Source of the DNA: Lentisphaerae bacterium GWF2_49_21
GTDB taxonomy: Bacteria; Verrucomicrobiota; Lentisphaeria; Victivallales; GWF2-50-93
DNA: 64,000 nucleotides
NCBI GenBank assembly: GCA_001804805.1
Contig: MHBH01000071.1
Location: 7,597-71,596 of the forward strand
Direction: 5' to 3'
In this document: piece by piece, positions 16,482 to 25,432 of the stretch
How positions within the stretch are numbered: position 1 is the first letter of the stretch
Layout: each line of letters opens with the position of its first letter
Position numbers and translations under genes: made by a program
The notes under the pieces: generated by a model
Told to the model about the DNA's origin: nothing
Seen by the model: only the letters and a program-made list of their open reading frames with translations
Databases searched by the model: none

Positions 16482-17820
16482 TTTCCTTCCTTAATCCGTC
16501 CCAGTATTCAATACGCTCCTTGATCTTCGATTCATATCCGTTCTCGGAAGGAGCGTAATATTTCTTTGAAACTCCAAGATATTCCTGGACGGCGAAATGC
16601 CCTTCCTTGCCATGGGGATAGACATATCCTTCACCGTGCCCCATCGTCTTCGAGCCCTTGTAATGCGAGTCGCGCAGATGTTTCGGAACCGCCTGGACAC
16701 GTTCATTTTTTACATCATCGAGTGCGGCGTCCACGGCCATGTAGCTCGCATTGCTCTTGGGTGCGGTGGCGCAGTATGTGACCGCCTGCGCAAGAATTAT
16801 CCTTGCCTCCGGCATTCCGATCATCTCAACCGCCTGCATCGCGTTCAGCGCTACGGTTATTGCCCTCGGATCGGCGTTGCCGACGTCTTCGGATGCGAAT
16901 ATCACTATGCGTCTCGCGATAAAACGTATGTCCTCGCCGGCGTGAAGCATTTTGGCCAGCCAGTAGACTGCGGCATCAGGATCGCTTCCCCTCATGCTCT
17001 TTATGAAGGCGCTCGCAGTGTCATAATGGCCGTCATCACCGTATTCGACAGGTTTCTCCTGGATGGATTCGTGGGCGATTTCGGGTGAAATATTGATGAT
17101 GCCCTTCTTATCGGGCTTGGTGGTCATGACAGCGATCTCGATTGCGTTCAATGCCCGTCTGGCGTCGCCTTCACAGGATTTTGAAAGGAAGGTCAGCGAC
17201 TCAGGCTGGAACTTGATTTTCTTGTCGGGGAACCCGCGCTTGTCAGTGATGGTCCTTGTAATAAGGCTGTGTATGTCCTCTTCAGAAAGCGCTTCGAGCT
17301 TGAAGACCAGGGAGCGCGAGAGCAGGGGCCCGTTTACGTAGAAGAAGGGATTCTGGGTGGTTGCCCCGATGAACCTGATGTTGCCGTTTTCGATATCGGG
17401 AAGAAGTACATCCTGCTGGGCCCTGTTGAACCTGTGGATCTCGTCGATGAACAGGATGGTCTTGCGTCCGGAGCTTTTCCTCCTGACGATTGCAGTGGCT
17501 ATTTCGTTCCTGATGTCGCCGACGCTTGAGGCTACGCCGGAAAGCCTGATGAAAGCGGCGTTTGTCATCTTGGCTATGAGTTCGGCGATGCTGGTCTTGC
17601 CGACGCCCGGAGGTCCGGAAAGGATGAGCGAGGTGAAGGAATCGGAATCTATGGCGCGGCGCAGGAGCTTGCCTTCCGCGAGGATGTGCTTCTGTCCGAC
17701 ATATTCATCGAAATTCATCGGACGCATGCGGGCGGCAAGAGGCTGTTCCCCAGGACTTTTCGTCTGGGCGGGCTCTTCAGATGTGAAGATGTCCTGCTGT
17801 TCTACAAATAGGGAATCCAT
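16465..17820 (-). CDS. rarA: Replication-associated recombination protein A (RarA/MgsA AAA ATPase)
   Basis: 451 residues. RarA is a clamp-loader-like ATPase that acts at stalled forks and at ssDNA ends. The AAA core carries LAARMRPMNFDEYVGQKHIL, Walker A GPPGVGKTS (69-77), Walker B LFIDEIHRFNRAQQD, the sensor GATTQNPFF and SCEGDARRALNAIE. The tetramerisation part ends with KHLRDSHYKGSKTMGHGEGYVYPHGKEGHFAVQEYLG. It is the first gene of the operon. A 9-bp perfect hairpin (17827-17847) lies just upstream of the ATG and no Shine-Dalgarno site is evident. Confidence 0.95.
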   Translation of the reverse strand: MDSLFVEQQDIFTSEEPAQTKSPGEQPLAARMRPMNFDEYVGQKHILAEGKLLRRAIDSDSFTSLILSGPPGVGKTSIAELIAKMTNAAFIRLSGVASSVGDIRNEIATAIVRRKSSGRKTILFIDEIHRFNRAQQDVLLPDIENGNIRFIGATTQNPFFYVNGPLLSRSLVFKLEALSEEDIHSLITRTITDKRGFPDKKIKFQPESLTFLSKSCEGDARRALNAIEIAVMTTKPDKKGIINISPEIAHESIQEKPVEYGDDGHYDTASAFIKSMRGSDPDAAVYWLAKMLHAGEDIRFIARRIVIFASEDVGNADPRAITVALNAMQAVEMIGMPEARIILAQAVTYCATAPKSNASYMAVDAALDDVKNERVQAVPKHLRDSHYKGSKTMGHGEGYVYPHGKEGHFAVQEYLGVSKKYYAPSENGYESKIKERIEYWDGLRKENEGKG

Positions 17821-18175
17821 GACCGGTTTTCTTTCATAGAAAGAAAATCGGGTCCCGGCATGGGAGGAGCGTCAAGACAGAATTGGCTGGGTACAAAAAA
17901 ACTGTAACATTTCCGGGTGAAACCGACGGCTGACCGGACAGTATCCGCGCCGTATATTTCAGTGGAAATGGAACAAAATCCTGTTAAAAGAACACAGTTG
18001 AAGAGTTCTTTGAAAGAACGGGATAAAAACGCTGTGAAAAATAAAATAAACATGCCGTAGAACCGATTTCCTTTAAATTTATTAAAAAAACAACTAATTA
18101 TCCAAATCAATGGACAATAATATATACCGGCATGTCAAGGATTAAAGCGCTTCGACAAGGAAAATCTGCGAAATA
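17821..18175. other. Intergenic region, no gene recognised
   Basis: 355 bases between rarA and the lpxC-like gene. It contains two short perfect hairpins (TTTTCTTTC-ATA-GAAAGAAAA at 17827-17847 and GTTCTTT-G-AAAGAAC in the middle) and AT-rich sequence likely to hold the rarA promoter. A 102-codon minus-strand frame here overlaps the rarA start and resembles no protein. Confidence 0.5.
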
Positions 18176-18197
18176 GTCACAGGCATCAGCCTGTGAC
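18176..18197 (-). other. Perfect hairpin across the lpxC-like stop codon
   Basis: GTCACAGGC (18176-18184) and GCCTGTGAC (18189-18197) form a 9-bp stem with loop ATCA. The stop codon lies in the loop region (18186-18188). No U-tract follows on the minus strand, so it is not a classical terminator; it may protect the mRNA 3' end. Confidence 0.55.
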
Positions 18198-19211
18198 TTC
18201 CACCAGCATTTCGTTGGAATAGAGGAGCTTCATCATTTCGACGTCCATGAAGTGGCTTCCCCTGTAGTCGGTGATCTTTCCGATGAATCGGCCTTCTTCA
18301 ATAAGTGCGATTGCGGCGAGCAGGTCGAGGTTGGCCCGGTGCCAGGCGGCCTCAAGTGATTTGCCGTTGTGGATAAGATGCGGCTCGTTCAGATACCTCC
18401 GCTTTGCGGCGATAAGTACATTGTGCCTGTTATAGCCGATATGGCGGGTATCCGCGAAGATTTTTCCGATCGTGAGACAGAAGAACATCTGTTTGGTCGT
18501 TGTGTTGGTCCTTGCCGCGGCTCCATAGCGGAACGTCTTCTCGTTGAGCGTGAACCTTATCCTCTGGGCCCCGATCGCGTTTGTGAAGTTCCGCGCGCAG
18601 TCTATTTCAAGGCTGTACTTTCCCTTTTCAGGAGGCTCGAAGATCATGAATCTTCCATGGCGGTTGACGATTGAAACCGGCTCCTTCACGGTGAAGTAGC
18701 GCAGAGGCCTGTCCTGCTCTTTGCGTCCGGCAGAAATTAGCGCATCCACGAGATCCAGGCTTCCGTGTTCGAAGAGCGGCGGATCGCCTGAGTCCAGCGA
18801 TATCATGAGGTTGTCGACGTCAAGCCCGGCCTTCAAGGCGATTATATGTTCGACAAGACGGACGTAGTTATGGGTATTTCCGCTCCTAAGGACGATGCTG
18901 CTTACAAGGTCGCCGGTTGTCCATACGTTCCGCGTCGAGACTTTTATCGGGAGCGAATCCGGCAGATCGGTCCTTTTGAGGTACCAGCCTTCACGGTCGG
19001 TCGGTTCAAGGCGCAAATTGCTGATCTTGTGCTTTGAGAAAGTCCCGGGCGCGCTGGCTTCGACAGCCTTTGCGATGGTCTTCTGCTTCCCCTTGATGTT
19101 CACTTCTCCATCGCCGGTCATTTCCTGGTCGACAGGCAACGCTGCGAATTCCTCATAGCTCCGTTTGAGGTCTTCCAGTTTTCCATCAAGTGTTTTGCCA
19201 AAGTTTCCCAT
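18186..19211 (-). CDS. LpxC-like UDP-3-O-acyl-GlcNAc deacetylase (divergent)
   Basis: 341 residues, longer than the usual 300-310. LpxC removes acetate in the committed step of lipid A synthesis. Family marks are the early THNYVRLVEHIIALKAGLDVDNLMISLDSGDPPLFEHGS segment, with the VEH histidine at 122, and the late AWHRANLDLLAAIALIEEGRFIGKITDYRGSHFMD. In classical LpxC the second zinc pair is HxxxD; here His291 and Asp296 are spaced HxxxxD, and the following Asp of the LDxxxD pattern is Ala. The last catalytic His is His320. It may be a divergent LpxC or a paralogue. About 85 extra N-terminal residues precede the recognisable core. Confidence 0.8.
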   Translation of the reverse strand: MGNFGKTLDGKLEDLKRSYEEFAALPVDQEMTGDGEVNIKGKQKTIAKAVEASAPGTFSKHKISNLRLEPTDREGWYLKRTDLPDSLPIKVSTRNVWTTGDLVSSIVLRSGNTHNYVRLVEHIIALKAGLDVDNLMISLDSGDPPLFEHGSLDLVDALISAGRKEQDRPLRYFTVKEPVSIVNRHGRFMIFEPPEKGKYSLEIDCARNFTNAIGAQRIRFTLNEKTFRYGAAARTNTTTKQMFFCLTIGKIFADTRHIGYNRHNVLIAAKRRYLNEPHLIHNGKSLEAAWHRANLDLLAAIALIEEGRFIGKITDYRGSHFMDVEMMKLLYSNEMLVEVTG

Positions 19212-19306
19212 AATTATTTTCTAAATATATTAGACAGGATAACAGGATTTTCAGGATGATTAAGAATAATTAATATAATTCAGGAAAAATTAAAACATAA
19301 TTGAGT

Positions 19307-20188
19307 TCAGTTTTCCCATGTGTATTTATGTTCAAATTTCTGTTCTGCCGTGTTGATAATCTTCAATTCCGGGGCATCTGGTTTTTGTCTTCCGGAGAGA
19401 GAAATCTGAGCCTTTGTTTCCATGCTTTCCTCAATACGGGGGATGGCCATGTTGGTAGGGAATAGTCCAGTGTATGCGACCATCATAGCCGACTGTTCGA
19501 CTTTTAATCCGGAATTAGGGGGAACTGGAAAAGAGAAATCCTTAATGGTCATCTCACCTGAAAGGGAAAGACATTCGATGTCTCCAGATTTTTCGACCTT
19601 TTCAAATTTTGTCGAACCGCTTATGTTCTTCTGGTCTGCGATCATGCCATGTCTTTTTATGTCTTCGGGAATCTTATCGGTATTGATAGACCAGGTGTCC
19701 CCGGCTTTTTTCTTTTCCTTTGTACCAAAAACCTCATCATCTGAAAGGGCGCCGGTATAGACTTTTTCAACAAGACTGAGCGCTTCGCCTAGAGTCTTAT
19801 CTATAGGCTGTCCATTGATCTCATAGATGGTTTTTGTGCCTTTCGGAGACGCTGTGATAACAGTTCCCTTCTCCAAGGGGGAACTTTCCTGACCATTCAA
19901 TCTCAGCAGGCATTTCTCAACAGTTATGGATTCCTTTGTCGTGCGACCGTTTTCGTTCACTTCAAGAATAGTTATTTCGCCTTCGAAATTGATAGCAATT
20001 AACTGATTGGCGGATTTGACCATTTCTCCATTGGAGAATACACTTGATTCCTTTGAGTCAGTGCCGCTGGCAATCAACTTATACTTATCTCCGGCCTTGT
20101 GAGGCCTATCGAACTTTATCCCATATTCCTGGGCGGCGGCCATTGCCGAAATGAAGACGGAAAGGATTAAAACTGTCAAAATACGCAT
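19307..20188 (-). CDS. Secreted protein of unknown function, paralogue of the upstream gene
   Basis: 293 residues from the ATG at 20188, chosen because AGGAG lies 8 bases before it; a longer frame to 20215 exists. The signal peptide is MRILTVLILSVFISAMAAAQ. The mature part (YGIKFDRPHKAGDKYKLIASGTDS ... GQESSPLEKGTVITASPKGTKTIYEINGQPI ... DDEVFGTKEKKKAGDTWSIN) aligns throughout with the neighbour at 20212-21120. Nothing indicates a function; the beta-rich repetition suggests an exported lipoprotein-carrier or assembly-like fold, but that is a guess. Confidence 0.8.
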   Translation of the reverse strand: MRILTVLILSVFISAMAAAQEYGIKFDRPHKAGDKYKLIASGTDSKESSVFSNGEMVKSANQLIAINFEGEITILEVNENGRTTKESITVEKCLLRLNGQESSPLEKGTVITASPKGTKTIYEINGQPIDKTLGEALSLVEKVYTGALSDDEVFGTKEKKKAGDTWSINTDKIPEDIKRHGMIADQKNISGSTKFEKVEKSGDIECLSLSGEMTIKDFSFPVPPNSGLKVEQSAMMVAYTGLFPTNMAIPRIEESMETKAQISLSGRQKPDAPELKIINTAEQKFEHKYTWEN

Positions 20189-20211
20189 TTGTGGAGCTCC
20201 TGTTGTTTTTG

Positions 20212-21120
20212 TCATTTTGCCTTGTCGTCGGGCTTGCTCTTGTCATAGGTGTACTTCTGCGTCGAAGATCTTTCCGTCGTCGTAATTATCTTTACGTCCG
20301 GAGCGCCTGGTATTATACGCCCGGAAATCGTCATCTGCAGTTTCATCTCGGTCGTCTCTTCGAGGATCCCCATGGATGTGTCGACGGGATAAATACTGCT
20401 CCCGGTACCCATCATCACGGAATTCTTTACTGTGAATCCTGCTGGAAGGTCGGATATGTTCACGTCCTTCATTGTTATTTCGGCGGATATCTGGAGGCAG
20501 TCCTTGCCGTTGGATTTGACAAGCTTTTCAAGGGTGGCCGAACCTTTTATGTTCTTCTTGTCGACCTTGATTCCTGATTTTGCGAAGTCCGCAGGCATCG
20601 GGTCGGGATTCATGTTCCAGGTATCGCCGATCTTCCTCCTCTCCTTTGTCCCGAAGACATCGTCGTCGGTCGTGTCGGAGGGATCAAGTATTTCAATAAG
20701 GCCGAGAGTGTTGGAGAGCTCCTCGGATACGGGCTTGCCTTCCACTTCAAAGAAAGTGTCGTCCCCCTTGACGAAGGCGGTTATGACAGCCCCCTTCTTG
20801 AAAGGCTCGGATTTCTGCCCATCGCTTTCCACGACGCATTTTCCGATGGTGATCATTTCCTTGGACGGGGCCCCCTTCTTGTCGACCTCGATGACATTGA
20901 CCAGGCCTTCGAGCTCTATTGATGTCTTCTCTGTCTCCTGGTCCGGCTCCTCGCCTTCGGCGGCAGTTGTGCTGATCTCAACTGAACTGGCAGTCGCGGA
21001 GATTCCGTATTTATCGCCGGCCTTCATGGGCCTTGTGAGTCTTATCTCATAATCCTGGCAGAAAACCGAAAAGGTGAAAGCGATGAACAGAGCAAATGCA
21101 CCGAGTGATTTCATAATCAT
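20212..21120 (-). CDS. Secreted protein of unknown function, tandem paralogue
   Basis: 302 residues with a signal peptide (MIMKSLGAFALFIAFTFSVFCQ). It shares with the following gene the start DYEIRLTRPMKAGDKYGISATASS, the middle GQKSEPFKKGAVITAFVKGDDTFFEVEGKPVSEEL and the DDDVFGTKERRKIGDTWNMN block. The two genes are 24 bases apart and form an operon with the lpxC-like gene about 95 bases beyond. The pair arose by tandem duplication. I recognise no catalytic motif. A variant iterated palindrome lies at 20581-20593. Confidence 0.8.
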   Translation of the reverse strand: MIMKSLGAFALFIAFTFSVFCQDYEIRLTRPMKAGDKYGISATASSVEISTTAAEGEEPDQETEKTSIELEGLVNVIEVDKKGAPSKEMITIGKCVVESDGQKSEPFKKGAVITAFVKGDDTFFEVEGKPVSEELSNTLGLIEILDPSDTTDDDVFGTKERRKIGDTWNMNPDPMPADFAKSGIKVDKKNIKGSATLEKLVKSNGKDCLQISAEITMKDVNISDLPAGFTVKNSVMMGTGSSIYPVDTSMGILEETTEMKLQMTISGRIIPGAPDVKIITTTERSSTQKYTYDKSKPDDKAK

Positions 21121-21189
21121 TTCCCTTGATTAATAAAGCATAGCCCATTAACTTAACTCAATTATTGTATTTAACAAAATTTATTTGAC

Positions 21190-21732
21190 ATGAAAATTAT
21201 CAGAGGAAAACTCGAGGGCACGCTTATAATCGAACACGACGTCTTTGTCGATGGCAGGGGCTTTTTCCTGGAGACCTACAGCAGGCGTAAATTCGATGAG
21301 GCGGGCATAAAGATTGAATTCGTCCAGGACAACTGGTCGCGCTCCTCAAGGGATACCGTCAGGGGCCTGCACTACCAGCTCAATCCCGGACAGGACAAGC
21401 TTGTCGGTGTCGTTTCCGGCGAGATCTTCGATGTGGCAGTCGACATCCGCCATGGTTCTCCGACCTTCGGGCAGTGGGAGGGATGTTATCTTTCCGCCGA
21501 GAACAAGAAGCAGTTCTTCATCCCAATCGGTTTTGCGCATGGATTCTGCGTCGTCAGCGAATCCGCCGACGTCCTGTACAAATGCAGCGATTTTTACTCC
21601 CCAAAGGATGAAAGAGGCATTATCTGGAATGATCCGGATATCAATATCAAATGGCCTTTGAAAGGCCAGGCAGTCCTCTCAAAACGCGACCTTGCCAGCC
21701 CGACCCTCGCCAAAAGCGAAAAATACTTCTAA
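21190..21732 (+). CDS. rfbC: dTDP-4-dehydrorhamnose 3,5-epimerase
   Basis: 180 residues, normal length for RmlC/RfbC. It epimerises dTDP-4-keto-6-deoxyglucose at C3 and C5 on the way to dTDP-L-rhamnose for surface polysaccharide. Typical segments: FVDGRGFFLETYSRRKFDEAGI, FVQDNWSRSSRDTVRGLHYQ (catalytic His in GLHYQ), VAVDIRHGSPTFGQW and FIPIGFAHGFCVVSESADVLYKCSDFYSP. The other rml genes are absent from the window. No ribosome site is visible before the ATG. Confidence 0.95.
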   Translation: MKIIRGKLEGTLIIEHDVFVDGRGFFLETYSRRKFDEAGIKIEFVQDNWSRSSRDTVRGLHYQLNPGQDKLVGVVSGEIFDVAVDIRHGSPTFGQWEGCYLSAENKKQFFIPIGFAHGFCVVSESADVLYKCSDFYSPKDERGIIWNDPDINIKWPLKGQAVLSKRDLASPTLAKSEKYF

Positions 21733-21739
21733 GATTCCG

Positions 21740-21924
21740 GCCACAGACTTTCACAGACTAAAATTGAAGACTCATATATGCTCGTACAAAGGTACGGAAT
21801 CACAAAGATAAGATTTAGCTTCGTGTCCTTCGGTATTCTTCGTGGTGTAATCCTGACTTGGCGACTTCGTGGTTCTGTATGAGAAAATTAGAGTCTACCT
21901 CATTAGTCTGTGAAAGTCTGTGGC
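21740..21924. repeat. MITE-like element with perfect 22-bp terminal inverted repeats
   Basis: Arms 21740-21761 and 21903-21924 are perfectly complementary (GCCACAGACTTTCACAGACT type). The 185-base element has no open frame. A relative with similar ends (GCCACAGAC ... GTCCGTGGC) occupies 39882-40085, and both contain CTTCGTGG/CCACGAAG pieces inside. Confidence 0.75.
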
Positions 21925-21994
21925 AAAAAAAGATATTTATTCTAATAATCGGCCTTTGATATCGTCATAAGCTATAAAGACAGGAGGTTTTGCC

Positions 21995-24238
21995 ATGAGA
22001 ACAATATCTATTTCCATCCTTTTGATTTCATTGTCCTTTTCGTCGTTTGCACAGATAATAGAACCGCCGATATGGCCGCGTCCGCCTCATCCGCGTCCGC
22101 CTATAATCATAATTCCTCCCGGGCGTCCCGTGTTCCATGGCAGCGTCGAGATCACGGCCATAAGGGCGGACGTGAAGATCAAGGAGCAGGTCGCCACGAC
22201 GACCATCGACATCGATCTTAAGAATCCGACACCGGCCAGGCTTGAAGCTGAGATCGTCATGCCTGTCCCGGATGCAGCCGCCATAAAGCTTTTCGATTTC
22301 AAGGGCGCCGGCAAGGAGCCATCGGCAAGGCTGATGAAGAAGGAGGAGGCGAGACGGATCTACAATGAGATCGTTTCAAAGATGAGGGATCCGGCAATCC
22401 TCGAGTTCGCCGGGCTCAACCTGATACGGTCATGCGTGTTCCCGGTGGAACCGAACGGAACACAGAATGTCCGGCTGACGTACGAGCAGATCCTCGAAGC
22501 TGACGGAAACAGGATCGACTATTTCATCCCGAGAAGCGAGTCTCTCTCCTATAAGACTCCTTGGAAGTTCACCGTCTCGATAGAAAGCTCCAAGCCGGTG
22601 TCCACCGTATATTCCCCAACACACGAGGTCAATGTAAAGAAGAAGTCTGCAACTCTGCTCGAAGTCGTCGTCCCTGAAAAGATCACTGCGGATCCCGGGC
22701 CATTCCGCCTTTCCTATCTGATAGAGAGCAACGAAGTCTCCGCTTCGCTCATGGCATATCCGGATCCCAAGACCGGAGGCGGATATTTCCTTTTCCTTGC
22801 CGGGTTTCCCTCCGATGAAGTTAAAAAAATCCATAAGATAAAGAGGGAGCTGACAATTGTGATAGACCGTTCGGGAAGCATGCGCGGCGACAAGATCAAG
22901 CAGGCCAGGGAGGCGGCAAGCCAGGTGATCGCCGGACTTGAAGAAGGAGAGGCGTTCAACCTGATAAGCTACAACGAGGCGGTCGACATGTTCTCGAAAT
23001 CACCGGTCATTAAAAGCGCACAGTCCGAAAAATCAGCGAGGGAATATCTTGAACAGCTCAATGCCTCAGGTGGAACCAACATCAACGACGCCCTTGTCGA
23101 GGCGCTTCGCCAGAAACCTGCGAACGAGAACATGCTGCCGATCGTGCTGTTCCTGTCCGATGGTCTGCCTACTATCGGCCAGACAAGCGAAAAGCTGATC
23201 AAGGAATCCGTCCTGAAGGGAAATCCGTTTTCACGCAGGACCTTCACCTTCGGCGTAGGTGTGGATGTGAATACTCCTCTTCTCGACAAGATCGCCACCG
23301 GAACCAGGGCCGTTTCAACCTATGTCCTTCCAAAGGAGGATGTCGAACTCAAGGTGGCGTCGGTCTTCAAACGGCTCTACGGACCTCTCATGGTTTCACC
23401 CGAACTGCATGTCGGCGATGCGAATGCCGCAGAAGCGCCAGGACTTGTGGCTGACACTATACCCGCGTTGCTGCCGGACGTTTTCACAGGAGACCAGGTC
23501 ATCGTTCTCGGTAGATATACAAAGGAGAAACCGGTGACATTCAAGCTTTCCGGAAATTACGCGGGAAGCAGGAAGGAATTCAAGTTCCCATTCAACTTCG
23601 ACAAGGCTTCGACATCGAACTCTTTTGTCCCAAGACTCTGGGCGAGCCGGAAAATTGCATTGCTCATCGACGGGATCCGCGAGTCCGGCGCAGATCCGCA
23701 GACGAATCCGTCGGATCCGAAGATCAAGGAGCTCGTGGATGAAATAGTCAGGCTGTCGATCGAATTCGGGATATTGACCGAATACACGGCTTTCCTTGCG
23801 GAAGAAGGAACTGCTCTTGCTGATACGGCTGAGATCAGGAAAGAGGCTGGTGCGAACTTCGCAGGCAGGGCGATGGCTGCGAGATCAGGCATGGGTGCCG
23901 TGAACCAGAGCGATAACCTGTCGAAGATGTCGACGCAGTCCAGGAGGGACTACAGCAACAGCTATCTCAACGAAAAGATGGAGAGGGTCAGCGTTTCAAA
24001 CATCCAGCAGATGAACGACCTCTCGTTCTACAACAGGAACGGGAAATGGGTCGACAGCCGTGTGGCTTCGAAGAAAGAGGCGGTTACGCCAGACGTCACG
24101 GTCGAATTCGGGACGAAGGAATTCGACGAGCTTCTGACCCGGCTGATAAAGGAGAACCGGCAGGGCGCCGTTTCGCTGAAGGAGGACATCATGCTCGAAG
24201 TCGACGGGAAGACAGTGCTTGTGAAGTCCGTAAAATAA
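21995..24238 (+). CDS. Secreted VIT and VWA domain protein
   Basis: 747 residues. A signal peptide (MRTISISILLISLSFSSFAQ) leads into a proline-rich stretch (24-46). A VIT domain (about 48-165: FHGSVEITAIRADVKIKEQVATTTIDIDLKNPTP ... EARRIYNEIV) follows, then a VWA domain with MIDAS motif DRSGS (291-295) and SDGLPTIGQTSE. The C-terminal 200 residues have no recognised domain. The VIT-VWA pairing resembles inter-alpha-trypsin-inhibitor heavy chains and bacterial marine proteasome-like families; its role is likely metal-dependent protein binding outside the cytoplasm. AGGAGG supports the ATG. The next gene also has a VWA domain. Confidence 0.88.
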   Translation: MRTISISILLISLSFSSFAQIIEPPIWPRPPHPRPPIIIIPPGRPVFHGSVEITAIRADVKIKEQVATTTIDIDLKNPTPARLEAEIVMPVPDAAAIKLFDFKGAGKEPSARLMKKEEARRIYNEIVSKMRDPAILEFAGLNLIRSCVFPVEPNGTQNVRLTYEQILEADGNRIDYFIPRSESLSYKTPWKFTVSIESSKPVSTVYSPTHEVNVKKKSATLLEVVVPEKITADPGPFRLSYLIESNEVSASLMAYPDPKTGGGYFLFLAGFPSDEVKKIHKIKRELTIVIDRSGSMRGDKIKQAREAASQVIAGLEEGEAFNLISYNEAVDMFSKSPVIKSAQSEKSAREYLEQLNASGGTNINDALVEALRQKPANENMLPIVLFLSDGLPTIGQTSEKLIKESVLKGNPFSRRTFTFGVGVDVNTPLLDKIATGTRAVSTYVLPKEDVELKVASVFKRLYGPLMVSPELHVGDANAAEAPGLVADTIPALLPDVFTGDQVIVLGRYTKEKPVTFKLSGNYAGSRKEFKFPFNFDKASTSNSFVPRLWASRKIALLIDGIRESGADPQTNPSDPKIKELVDEIVRLSIEFGILTEYTAFLAEEGTALADTAEIRKEAGANFAGRAMAARSGMGAVNQSDNLSKMSTQSRRDYSNSYLNEKMERVSVSNIQQMNDLSFYNRNGKWVDSRVASKKEAVTPDVTVEFGTKEFDELLTRLIKENRQGAVSLKEDIMLEVDGKTVLVKSVK

Positions 24239-24291
24239 CATTCAATATAAATTTTCTTCTTCGGAAGAAAATCTGAAAAGGGAGGGATACC

Positions 24292-25422
24292 ATGAAGAAG
24301 ATCTATGTAGCAGTTGCAGGGCTTTTCATTTTTGCGAATTTCGCAATTTGCGAGGGGAAGGATCTGGTACAGGAGAAGCAGCCGGAGGTGCAGATAGCAA
24401 TCCTTCTCGACACGAGCAACAGCATGGACGGACTTATCAGCCAGGCGAAGAGCCAGCTTTGGAAGATAGTCAATGAATTCGCTCTTGCCAAGCAGAACGG
24501 CAAAAGGCCGCAATTGCACGTTGCCCTATATGAATATGGAAACGACGGTTTGAAATCGGAGGCCACATGGATACGGAAGATATGCCCGCTGACCGATGAT
24601 CTCGACAAGATATCCGAGGAGCTTTTCGCCCTCAGGACAAATGGCGGGACAGAATGCTGCGGAACTGTCATTAAGAAGGCCGTCGATGATCTCGAATGGT
24701 CTAAGAATTCCAATGATCTCAAAATGATCTTCATTGCCGGAAACGAGCCTTTCACGCAGGGCAAGGTCAGCTATGTCGATTCCTGCAAGGAGGCGATCGC
24801 CAAGGGGATAACCGTCAATACGATCTTCTGTGGCAGGATGGCGGAAGGCATTGATACGAAATGGAAGGACGGTGCCGTGCTTGCTGATGGAAGCTACATT
24901 AACATTGACCAGAATGCGGCCGTCGCGGACATTCCCACTCCGCAGGACAAGGAGATAGCGGAACTCGGTGCGAAGCTGAACGTGACCTATGTCGGTTATG
25001 GAAATATTGGAATGGCGAGGAAGGGCGTCCAGATGGAGCAGGATGCAAACGCTATGACGGTAAGTGCTTCTTCGATGGTTCAGCGTGCCGTTTCGAAATC
25101 ATCCGGGAACTACGTGAACGCTTCGTGGGATCTTGTCGATGCCGTTGAAAACGGTAAAGTGAAACTGGAGGATGTAAAGGATACGGATCTTCCTGACAAT
25201 ATGAAGAAAATGAGTCCTGATGGAAGGAAGAAATACATTGCTGAACAGGTTACCGAGAGGAAGAAGCTGCAGGAGAAGATCCAGCAGCTGAACAAGGAAC
25301 GCTCGAAGTTCATCGCTGAAAAGCAGAAGGAGAAGCCTGGTGAGAATACGCTTGACAATGCAGTGATAAAGACCGTGCATGACCAGGCAGCGAAGAAGAA
25401 TTATACTTTCAGGGAAGAATGA
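24292..25422 (+). CDS. Secreted VWA domain protein
   Basis: 376 residues with a signal peptide (about 1-22) and a VWA domain from residue 33. The MIDAS start is LLDTSNSMDG (Asp40, Ser42, Ser44), followed by LRTNGGTECCGTVIKKAVDDLEW (the MIDAS Thr region) and MIFIAGNEPFTQG. A coiled-coil, Lys/Glu-rich tail (about 310-376) follows. It is 53 bases after the VIT/VWA gene and probably in the same operon, so the two may act as partners. No enzymatic motif is seen. An iterated palindrome lies in its signal-peptide region (24333-24345). Confidence 0.87.
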   Translation: MKKIYVAVAGLFIFANFAICEGKDLVQEKQPEVQIAILLDTSNSMDGLISQAKSQLWKIVNEFALAKQNGKRPQLHVALYEYGNDGLKSEATWIRKICPLTDDLDKISEELFALRTNGGTECCGTVIKKAVDDLEWSKNSNDLKMIFIAGNEPFTQGKVSYVDSCKEAIAKGITVNTIFCGRMAEGIDTKWKDGAVLADGSYINIDQNAAVADIPTPQDKEIAELGAKLNVTYVGYGNIGMARKGVQMEQDANAMTVSASSMVQRAVSKSSGNYVNASWDLVDAVENGKVKLEDVKDTDLPDNMKKMSPDGRKKYIAEQVTERKKLQEKIQQLNKERSKFIAEKQKEKPGENTLDNAVIKTVHDQAAKKNYTFREE

Positions 25423-25432
25423 AATACAAGAG

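Noticed and set aside
17802-18110. Minus-strand frame of 102 codons upstream of rarA
   Set aside because: It overlaps the rarA start in another frame, has no ribosome site and resembles no protein.
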